Shown piece by piece: positions 39,695-46,771 of a stretch of DNA of 64,000 nt. Made by a program: the position numbers and the translations under genes. The notes under the pieces were generated by a model. The model saw only the letters and a list, made by a program, of their open reading frames with translations, had not been told where the DNA came from and made no database searches. Numbering within the stretch: position 1 is the first letter of the stretch; the number at the start of each line of letters is the position of its first letter. The DNA is from Chromobacterium violaceum ATCC 12472 (GTDB lineage Bacteria > Pseudomonadota > Gammaproteobacteria > Burkholderiales > Chromobacteriaceae): positions 2,799,752-2,863,751 of the forward strand of contig NC_005085.1 in the NCBI RefSeq assembly GCF_000007705.1, read 5' to 3'.

Positions 39695-41380
39695 CTACTT
39701 GTCCTGCTGCTCGCGGTCCAGGTAATTGCGGACCCACTGCTGCAAGGGATCGGTCTCGATGCCGGCGCGGCGCACCAGGTCGGCCGACAGGTCGCTGGCG
39801 TCCGGCGTCAGCGCGTCGTCGATCTCGCGCGGCTGGATCAGGAACACCCGCACGGTATTGGTCTGTTTCGCGCTTTGATAGCGGAACAGCCCCCCAACCA
39901 GCGGCAGATCGCCCAACAGCGGCACCTTGCCCTCTCCGCGCTCGCTGGCGTCTCGGGTGAAGCCGCCGATCAACAGGCTCTTGCCCTGCGGCACGCGGGC
40001 CACGGTGCTGATGCGGGTGCGGCCGACCTCGGGCAGGCCGGCGTCCTTGTTGTCGCTGGAATAGTCGGGCGCGCGGGCCTGGCTGCCGTCCTCTATGCTC
40101 AGCGACATTTCGATCTGGCCATCGGCGGCGAAGCGCGGCAGCACGCTGATCAGCGTGCCGTAGGTGACATGCTGCAAGTCCACGCTGCGCTCGCCTTCCA
40201 GCTTGGCGTAGAAGGTGCGGTTGTTGTCGAAGATGGCCGGGATGTTCTCCTGGGTCAGCACCACCGGACGCGACACCACGTTGGCCTTTTTCTTGCTGGT
40301 CATCGCCATCACCGCGGCCAGGAAGCGGGTGCCGTCCAGCGTGCTCAGCGACCCCGCCTGGTTCAAGGTCACGCCGAGCTTGTTGCCCACGGTGACGCTG
40401 CCGCTCCAGTTGACGCCCAGTTGGTCCAGGTCGTCCTTCTGCAGGTCTATGATCCACAGCGACAGCTCGACGTGGCGCTTGGCCACGTCCAGCGCCCGCG
40501 CCAGATTCTCGATGAAACGCACCTGTTCGGCGGTGCCCTTCACCAGCAGGCTGTTGGTGTCCGGATAGGCGATCACCTTGATATCGCCGGCGGCGGCGTC
40601 GCGCTTCAGCGCTTCGGGCAGGCTCAGGCCGGCCTGGTAGGGCAGCCCCCTGCCCTCCTTGAAGTCCGGCATCGCCGGGATGTCGTCGCGCTTCTCGGCG
40701 GCGGGCGGAGCCAGGCCGGCGACCGGCTTGCGCTCGCCGTCCAGCAGCTTTTCGATCACCGTGGCCATGCCGGGAATGACGATCTTCTGGTCGCGCAGGT
40801 CGTAGGTGCGGTCGCCGACAAAGGTATTACCCAGCCTGACCACGCCAATCTTCTGCCGGCCAAGCTCCAGGCCGTCGCTCTGCTTGTCCATCATCGAGGC
40901 GGCGTTGACCACCAGGTCGACGAACACCGGCGGACCGGACACGTAGAAGGTGCCGCTGCGGCCGTCGCCGCGCAGCGGATAGCGCTTGTCGTACAGGCCG
41001 GACTTGCGCAGGAAATCGTTGAAAGCCTGCAGCGACACGTTGCGCAGCGACACGATGGAGCTGCGCGTCTCGCTGGCGTCGTAGACATAGATGGCCTGGC
41101 CGTCGTGGTACCAGATCAGGCCCAGCTGCTGCGCCATCTTTTCCAGCATCGCCTGCGGATTGGCAAGATCGAACTCGCCGCTGATCTGCTTGCGCGCGGC
41201 CAGCTTGCTGACGATCACAGGCTTCTTCAGCCGCGACGATAGCGCGTCGAAAAAGCCGCGCAGGCCATCTTTCTTGGCGACGTAGCCGCTGGATTCGGCC
41301 GCCTGCGGCGCGGACGCCGCGGGCTGGGCCAACAGGACCGCGCATCCGGACAGCAGCGCGCAAAGAAGGTGCTTGTTCAT
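39695..41380 (-). CDS. invG: T3SS outer-membrane secretin InvG (SctC)
   Basis: A 561-aa secretin with signal peptide (MNKHLLCALLSGCAVLLAQPAASA), N0 and N1/N3 domains (about 30-300) and barrel domain (about 330-545, with VVSRPVVLTQENIPAIFDN and VPLLGDLPLVGGLFR). The pilotin InvH is not encoded in the window. The start overlaps the invF stop by 4 bases. Confidence 0.95.
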   Translation of the reverse strand: MNKHLLCALLSGCAVLLAQPAASAPQAAESSGYVAKKDGLRGFFDALSSRLKKPVIVSKLAARKQISGEFDLANPQAMLEKMAQQLGLIWYHDGQAIYVYDASETRSSIVSLRNVSLQAFNDFLRKSGLYDKRYPLRGDGRSGTFYVSGPPVFVDLVVNAASMMDKQSDGLELGRQKIGVVRLGNTFVGDRTYDLRDQKIVIPGMATVIEKLLDGERKPVAGLAPPAAEKRDDIPAMPDFKEGRGLPYQAGLSLPEALKRDAAAGDIKVIAYPDTNSLLVKGTAEQVRFIENLARALDVAKRHVELSLWIIDLQKDDLDQLGVNWSGSVTVGNKLGVTLNQAGSLSTLDGTRFLAAVMAMTSKKKANVVSRPVVLTQENIPAIFDNNRTFYAKLEGERSVDLQHVTYGTLISVLPRFAADGQIEMSLSIEDGSQARAPDYSSDNKDAGLPEVGRTRISTVARVPQGKSLLIGGFTRDASERGEGKVPLLGDLPLVGGLFRYQSAKQTNTVRVFLIQPREIDDALTPDASDLSADLVRRAGIETDPLQQWVRNYLDREQQDK

Positions 41381-42141
41381 TTGGAAGCCAACTGGATGAT
41401 ATTGGACAGACCGCGCGGAGAGACGCCGATCAGATCCTTGATTTCATTTGAAAAATGAGAGGAGGACGCATAGCCGTGCTTGAGCGCCACCTGGGTCAGG
41501 CTGTCCCGCCCCTCCACCACGTCCAGCAGCGAGCGCGCCATGCGCCAGCCTCGCAGCTCGGTCTTGGCCGCATTGCCCAGCGCATTGCGGCACAAGCGGC
41601 GGAAATGGGAATAGGACACGCCGTAACGCTCGCCCAGCTGCTGCAGCTTGTCGCCGCAGACGGACTGCGCCAGCAGAAAACGCACCAGCCAGTAACTTTC
41701 GCTGCGCCGCAACAGCGACAGCAGCGCGGAGAACGCCTCCGTCGGCTGCAGCACCTGGCGCAGAAACCAGTACTCGCAGGCGCGCCGGTCGGCCCAGGCC
41801 TCGTCCTCGCCCAGCGCCAGCATCGCCCAGTGCGCGTCGGCGGGCGCCTGCTCCGCGTCGCGGGATTCGTCGATGAAAGCCAGCAGCTTGGTCAAGGCCT
41901 CCAGTCTCAACGGCTGGAAGCGCAGCCGCCCGCTGGATACCGACAGGTCCAGCCGGTCCAGCAGCAACAGGCCCCGCCATCCGGCCGGCACGTCCACGGT
42001 GTCGCCGCCCGCCGGCCAGGACAAGGCCAGGGAGGCCGCTTCCCGCGCCAGCACCAACCAGACTTCCTGGGCCGCCACGGACCTGGCGGCTGTCGCGTCC
42101 AATGTCTCCGGCGGGTTCAACACATCGTTTTCTGTCATCAT
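41377..42141 (-). CDS. invF: AraC-family activator InvF
   Basis: A 254-aa protein with a C-terminal AraC/XylS double helix-turn-helix (about 150-250: YGVSYSHFRRLCRNALG and DSLTQVALKHGYASSSHFSNEIKDLIGVSP). With SicA it activates effector and translocator promoters in Salmonella. The start is uncertain: ATG 42141 (MMTEN) gives the InvF-like length, but the frame is open to 42288. First gene of the minus-strand inv-spa-sip block. Confidence 0.85.
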   Translation of the reverse strand: MMTENDVLNPPETLDATAARSVAAQEVWLVLAREAASLALSWPAGGDTVDVPAGWRGLLLLDRLDLSVSSGRLRFQPLRLEALTKLLAFIDESRDAEQAPADAHWAMLALGEDEAWADRRACEYWFLRQVLQPTEAFSALLSLLRRSESYWLVRFLLAQSVCGDKLQQLGERYGVSYSHFRRLCRNALGNAAKTELRGWRMARSLLDVVEGRDSLTQVALKHGYASSSHFSNEIKDLIGVSPRGLSNIIQLASK

Positions 42142-42836
42142 CCACGCCCGTGCTGCGGGCTCCTGTCTCGATGTCGGCAGTTTCCCGCAGCGCTGGCAAG
42201 GAATCCTGATGCAAATCTGATGACAGTTGCGACCATTGTCATCAAGCCCCTTGAGCGCGATACGAAGCGCCGAACGAAAGAGAGGCATGGCCCAGAGAAG
42301 ATCGGGACAGTCTGTCCCGCGGACAGCAATCTAATCGCCCGCCGGCGCACCCCTTGCCGTGGCCCTGCAAATTTCAGATTTTCCGCCGTCGGAATGAGTA
42401 GATTTCCCGGCCAGCCGGGAGTGGGGCCCGCGGATCGGGCGGCATCGACGATGGCACCGCGCCTCAGTCCCCCCCGTCGGGAAGGCGCTGCTTGATGGCG
42501 GCAAACAGAACATGGCCAGCCGACGCGATCACCAGGCGGCGGATTTCAACCCGCAGGTCTCGTCCTGCATGGCGCCAAGGGACAGGCCGGCGAACTGGCG
42601 CATCCAGGCGATTTCACACAGCGGTCCTCCATGGCCGGATCTGGCAGGGCCTAGCATTGCCGCAGGCAGTAGACGCGCAACAGGGCGCTCAGCGGATTAG
42701 GCCGGGTGGGCGATGAGCCGGATCGATGGCGGCTGACCGTTACATCCGGGGCATAAGCCGCCCCATCTTGTCCGGGAAGCGGTCGCGGCGGCCGGGATCG
42801 GTGAAGGCCGGTTGCAAGCGCGTGGCGGCGCCGAGT
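42142..42836. other. 695-bp region without a supported gene
   Basis: Between invF and the sensor kinase, both on the minus strand. Short open frames on either strand show no recognisable product, ribosome site or conserved motif. The part next to invF should hold its promoter. A short minus-strand stretch around 42535-42665 (CEIAWMRQFAGLSLGAMQ in one frame) could be the relic of a gene, but this is weak. Confidence 0.4.
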
Positions 42837-44081
42837 TCAGCGCGCCGGTGATGCCGCAGGCAGAACCAGCAGCGCCACCAGCCCCCGGCTTGCCCGCCTG
42901 CGCAGCACGAGGCGGCCGCCAAAGCGTTCGGCTATGCTCGACACGATGGGCAGTCCCAGACCGCAACCATCTCCGCGATGCCGACCGCGCCAAAAACGCC
43001 GAGTGGCCAATCGACACTCCTCTTCGCTCAGCCCGTCGCCCAGATCCGAAACCTCGAAATTCACCATTCCCGCAGACGCGGAAACCGTCAGCACGACCGC
43101 CGCATCTGACGGCGAATAGCGCAGAGCATTGTCCAGCAGATTGCGCAGCGCGATCACCGCCAACTCCAGAGGCAAGGCCACCGCCAGCGCGGGCTGGACT
43201 GAACAGCTCACGCGCCAGCACAGCCCCCAGGTCGCGTCCTCCACCGCCCGGCCAACCACATCGTCCGCCCCGGCCCGCGCCTCCTCCGCGCTCGCGTCCC
43301 CCTCATCCAAACGCGCCAGCGTCAGCATCTGCTCCAATACCCGCTGCAGCCTGCTCGTGCCTTCAAGCGCATGGCCCAGCGCGCGCCTCGCCTCCGCATC
43401 GCCAACGATCTGCGCTACTTGCAGATGGGTTTTGATCACCGTTAACGGCGTCCGCAACTCGTGCGCGGCATCACAGGCCAGCCTCCGCTCCCGCTGCAAT
43501 GCCTGCCCCGTCCGAATCAGTAATCGATTCAAGCTAGCAAGCTGAGCCTGCGGTTCGCGCGGCAATCCAGGCAACGATGCCGCCTCCCTGGACAGCAAAC
43601 CTCGCAAACGCCCTAATTGTCGCCCCCCCAGGCCAACTCCCAGCCATACGATGGCCAGGCAGCCCGCCCAGACGATGAGAAAGCAGACGGCCACCCTCCT
43701 GCGGGCGCGGGACAGCTGGCGGGCGCGCAGCGCCCGGCGGTCAACACCATCGCGCAAGGCCTCATCGCTCAAGTTCCGGATGGCAACGCCAGAAACGGCA
43801 ACACGAGGATGAGGAGGAAGGCCGGGAACCGCAGGCAACATGTCCGTCTGCGCAGCGGTCCGTCGACAGACGCTCTCCTCTCCGGCACCAGCCGCCTTCC
43901 AGGGCCAAGACGTCGGCGTCGACGGCATCCGCGCCAGCCATCCGATCGCCCATTGCTCCGACGCTTCCGACCACTCATCCGCAACCGATCCCAGCTCCGA
44001 CAGAAACCAGACCGCCCCGCAGGCGAGCAACAGGCCAAGAACCGCGCCCAATATCAGGAATAGGCGCAGCCTCACGCTCAC
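42837..44081 (-). CDS. QseC-like sensor histidine kinase
   Basis: A 414-aa kinase: helix 1 (LRLFLILGAVLGLLLACGAVWFL), short periplasmic part (about 30-130), helix 2 (about 140-160), then HisKA with DAAHELRTPLTVIKTHLQ and HATPase with LRNLLDNALRYSP, LGDGLSEEE and GCGLGLPIVSSI. All catalytic motifs are present. The periplasmic part is not clearly similar to QseC. It overlaps the regulator gene by 4 bases (ATGA), so the two form an operon. Confidence 0.85.
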   Translation of the reverse strand: MSVRLRLFLILGAVLGLLLACGAVWFLSELGSVADEWSEASEQWAIGWLARMPSTPTSWPWKAAGAGEESVCRRTAAQTDMLPAVPGLPPHPRVAVSGVAIRNLSDEALRDGVDRRALRARQLSRARRRVAVCFLIVWAGCLAIVWLGVGLGGRQLGRLRGLLSREAASLPGLPREPQAQLASLNRLLIRTGQALQRERRLACDAAHELRTPLTVIKTHLQVAQIVGDAEARRALGHALEGTSRLQRVLEQMLTLARLDEGDASAEEARAGADDVVGRAVEDATWGLCWRVSCSVQPALAVALPLELAVIALRNLLDNALRYSPSDAAVVLTVSASAGMVNFEVSDLGDGLSEEECRLATRRFWRGRHRGDGCGLGLPIVSSIAERFGGRLVLRRRASRGLVALLVLPAASPAR

Positions 44082-44743
44082 TTCCCGACTCCGCCATAGC
44101 GATAACCCAAGCCCCTGACGGTTTTCACCACATTCGGACCGAGCTTGCGCCGCAGATGGCAGATATGGACGTTCAGGGCATTGCTTTCAATTTCCTCGCT
44201 ATAGTCGTACAGCCTGTCTTTCAGCTGGTCGGGACTGAGGATGCGGCCATCGGCGCGCAGCAAGGCCATCAACAGGGCCATTTCCCTGCGGGTCAGCGCC
44301 ACAGGGGATTCATCCAGCCACACCTCGCCTCGAGCCGGGTCCAAGCGCAGGCGACCATCCTCGATCACATCCACGCTGCGGCCGGCCATACGCCGAGTCA
44401 GCGCATGCAGCCTCGCGACCAGCTCATCCAGGTCGAATGGCTTCAGCAGATAATCGTCGGCGCCGGCGCGCAAGGCCGCCACCCTGTCCTCAACCGAATC
44501 CCGCGCAGTCAGCACCAGGATAGGCACCCTCACCCCGCGAGTGCGGAGGCGGCGAAGCAGGCTCATGCCATTCTCATCCGGCAAGCCCAGATTCAGAATC
44601 ATCACATCCACGTTCAATGTGGCCAGGGCAAGGTCCGCCTGAGCAGCGCTGCCAACCGCATCCACGATGCAGCCATTGGCGCGCAAGCCTGTAACGATGC
44701 CCTGAGCGATCAGCCGATTGTCCTCAACCAGTAATACCCTCAT
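44078..44743 (-). CDS. OmpR/QseB-family response regulator with Asn at the phospho-acceptor site
   Basis: A 221-aa regulator: receiver domain (1-115) and winged-helix DNA-binding domain (about 125-218, VALTRREMALLMALLRADGRILSPDQLKDRLYDY and SNALNVHICHLRRKLG). The acidic pair (VEDN) and Lys (LLKPFD) are present, but position 51, normally the phosphorylated Asp, is Asn (codon AAT, context MILNLGLPDENG). It may therefore act without normal phosphorylation. GGAGGGGAG precedes ATG 44743. Tandem TTAA half-sites in the divergent promoter suggest autoregulation. Confidence 0.87.
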   Translation of the reverse strand: MRVLLVEDNRLIAQGIVTGLRANGCIVDAVGSAAQADLALATLNVDVMILNLGLPDENGMSLLRRLRTRGVRVPILVLTARDSVEDRVAALRAGADDYLLKPFDLDELVARLHALTRRMAGRSVDVIEDGRLRLDPARGEVWLDESPVALTRREMALLMALLRADGRILSPDQLKDRLYDYSEEIESNALNVHICHLRRKLGPNVVKTVRGLGYRYGGVGK

Positions 44744-44778
44744 TTTCTCCCCTCCAGCCATAAGCATGGATCGGGCAG

Positions 44779-44806
44779 ATTAAGTCGGAGTTAACATTGG
44801 CTTAAT
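44779..44806 (+). promoter_or_regulatory. Three tandem PmrA/QseB-type half-sites
   Basis: ATTAAG, GTTAAC and CTTAAT follow each other with exactly 5 bases between them (11-bp period). PmrA/QseB-family regulators bind YTTAAK-N5-YTTAAK direct repeats. The site lies between the regulator gene (start 44743, minus) and the membrane-protein gene (start 44851, plus) and could control both. Confidence 0.65.
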
Positions 44807-44850
44807 TGAAGTCATCGAAGCTACGGGCGACTTCACTAACGGAGCGATTG

Positions 44851-45918
44851 ATGTCCCGACTTTTGCGCAGCTTGTGCCTGCTCGTCTGCTGGATGCCGGC
44901 AGCCAGTTCCCAGGCCCACCCACCGCCGAACTCCCGCCTCAGACCTAGCGCCATTCGCTTTACAGACAGCCGGACTCAGCCCACCCGGACAAGCAGCCTC
45001 CTCCCTGCCCATGCTTGGCGAACCACTGACTCATTTCACGATCCGGACCTTGCGAAGCCCCCAACCACCAGGCAGCGCGCCGCACCGCTCCTTACCGCCT
45101 TGCCTCAGGCAAACAGCCTTCTTCCAGAGTCGTCAATCACGCCATCGCCCAGCCAGAATCCTCCCCTGCTCTGCATCGTGGCCGACGCCAGGCTGCGCTG
45201 GATTCTGCTGCTGTTCACCATCCAAGGCCTGCTGCTGGTGCTGATCCCCCATGCCCTGTCAATGCTACCCCCATCCGGCCGTGATGTCGGTGCGATGATC
45301 ACCCCGCGGCACAACATGATAATGTCTTTGACCTATGTGCTTCCTCTGGCGCTAAGCTACCCGGCTGCGGCGGCGCTGATTGCCATGCTGGACTCCGGCC
45401 TTCGGACCGCCTTGCTGGATTCATGGTCCAACAGCCTGTTTCTGATCATTCTGGCCGAGCTGGCCGCGGCGATATTCTGGCTGCTGGAACTGCAGCGGCG
45501 CAGCATCATCGGCCCCGATCGGCAACCGCGATCACTGGCCGGCGCGGCCATCGCCGGCATATTGTCCTCGCTGCTGATCGTCCCCTGCATGACAGTCCTG
45601 CTGGCCTACATCGGCGACAGCAACGATATAGGCGAGAGCGCGCTGGCCCTGCTTGCCTCCGCGTTGGGAATAAGCCTGCCGCTATGGCGTCCCATCATGC
45701 GCCTGAGGGCGCAGACTCGACTCCGGCGGATACGGTGGAACCGCCCCCGCACCGAAGGCGGTTGTCCTTCTCCTCCCTGCGGCAACGCATGCCTATGGCC
45801 GGAGCAGACGACGGCGCCGTCCCGCCGGCGAGACGGCTCATCGTCAAACCGCTGCCCTCTCGCCCAAACGAGAATCCCCTCCCGTCCGGACGACACCCCG
45901 CCTAACCCGGACAATTGA
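44851..45918 (+). CDS. Membrane protein of unknown function, divergent from the QseBC-like pair
   Basis: A 355-aa product: signal-like N-terminus (MSRLLRSLCLLVCWMPAASSQA), a Pro/Ser/Thr-rich stretch to about residue 105, then four to five hydrophobic helices (about 110-285, for example WILLLFTIQGLLLVLIPHAL) and a hydrophilic Pro/Arg-rich tail. No family recognised. CGGAG lies 6 bases before ATG 44851. Its promoter contains the QseB-type repeats, so it is a likely target of the regulator. Confidence 0.65.
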   Translation: MSRLLRSLCLLVCWMPAASSQAHPPPNSRLRPSAIRFTDSRTQPTRTSSLLPAHAWRTTDSFHDPDLAKPPTTRQRAAPLLTALPQANSLLPESSITPSPSQNPPLLCIVADARLRWILLLFTIQGLLLVLIPHALSMLPPSGRDVGAMITPRHNMIMSLTYVLPLALSYPAAAALIAMLDSGLRTALLDSWSNSLFLIILAELAAAIFWLLELQRRSIIGPDRQPRSLAGAAIAGILSSLLIVPCMTVLLAYIGDSNDIGESALALLASALGISLPLWRPIMRLRAQTRLRRIRWNRPRTEGGCPSPPCGNACLWPEQTTAPSRRRDGSSSNRCPLAQTRIPSRPDDTPPNPDN

Positions 45919-45969
45919 ACTCAAAGCGTCTCGTTTCCTCCAAGCGACTGCCAACAAGGAGAAAACAGC

Positions 45970-46713
45970 ATGAAACCCGCTTGCGCCGTGGCTATCGCCG
46001 TGGGCCACGCCTCATTGTCCGCCGCAGCCGCAGCAGCAGCGGCCTGGCCCGCCCCCATCCAGGCATTGGAACAGCAAGGCTACGAAATCCTGGGCCGGTT
46101 CGACGGCCCGTCCGGCATGGCCGGCTACGCCGCGCTGCGCCTGGGCCGCCCGCAAACGCTGTACCTGACGCCGGACGGCAAGTATGCGATCGCGGGGACG
46201 ATGACGGATGGCGGCGGCGAGAATTGGAACCAAGCCGGCGTCGACCAGCGCTTCAGCGACGCGATGTGGGAACAATTGCAAGGCAGCGCCTGGATCGCGG
46301 ACGGCTCCCGGACGGCGGAGCGCGTGGTTTACCTGTTCACCGACCCCAACTGCCCGTACTGCAGGCAGTTCTGGCGCGACGCCCGCCCCTGGGTGCGCTC
46401 CGGCAAGGTGCAGCTGCGCCATATCCTGATCGGCATTCTCCAGGCCGACAGCCGCGGCAAGGCGGCCGCCATCCTGGCCGACGCCGATCCCGCCCGCGCG
46501 CTGGCGCGGCACGAGGGCGGCGCCGACACCCGTCCGCTGGGCCAGCCGCCGGCAGCCGTCGAGGCCAGGCTCGACGCCAACCACAGGCTGATGGAGAGGC
46601 TGGGCGCGTTCGCCACCCCGGCGATTTACTACCGCGCCGCGGACGGCTCGCTGCAGAAGGCCCAGGGCGCCCCGGGCGCGGCGGCGCTGCCGAAAATCCT
46701 GGGGCCGCGCTGA
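45970..46713 (+). CDS. dsbG: Periplasmic disulfide oxidoreductase, DsbG/DsbC type
   Basis: A 247-aa exported protein: signal peptide (about 1-26), N-terminal dimerisation-like region, and a thioredoxin fold with CPYC (Cys128 and Cys131) and the cis-Pro loop AFATPAIYYRAADG. DsbG/DsbC proteins rescue or isomerise disulfides. Placed 51 bp after the membrane protein, probably in one operon. Secretins and several injectisome parts carry disulfides, so a service role for the T3SS is possible but unproven. Confidence 0.82.
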   Translation: MKPACAVAIAVGHASLSAAAAAAAAWPAPIQALEQQGYEILGRFDGPSGMAGYAALRLGRPQTLYLTPDGKYAIAGTMTDGGGENWNQAGVDQRFSDAMWEQLQGSAWIADGSRTAERVVYLFTDPNCPYCRQFWRDARPWVRSGKVQLRHILIGILQADSRGKAAAILADADPARALARHEGGADTRPLGQPPAAVEARLDANHRLMERLGAFATPAIYYRAADGSLQKAQGAPGAAALPKILGPR

Positions 46714-46771
46714 GCGGCGGAAGCAAAAACAGGCATGGCCGCGCCATGCCTGTCCGCCGCGCCTTTTCGGC

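Noticed and set aside
42535-42665. Small gene between invF and the sensor kinase
   Set aside because: Only a short open stretch without ribosome site, conserved motif or sensible start.
43690-44081. Frameshift in the periplasmic part of the QseC-like kinase
   Set aside because: The periplasmic segment looks unusual, but the frame is continuous from the first helix to the kinase domain and the alternative frames do not give a better family match.
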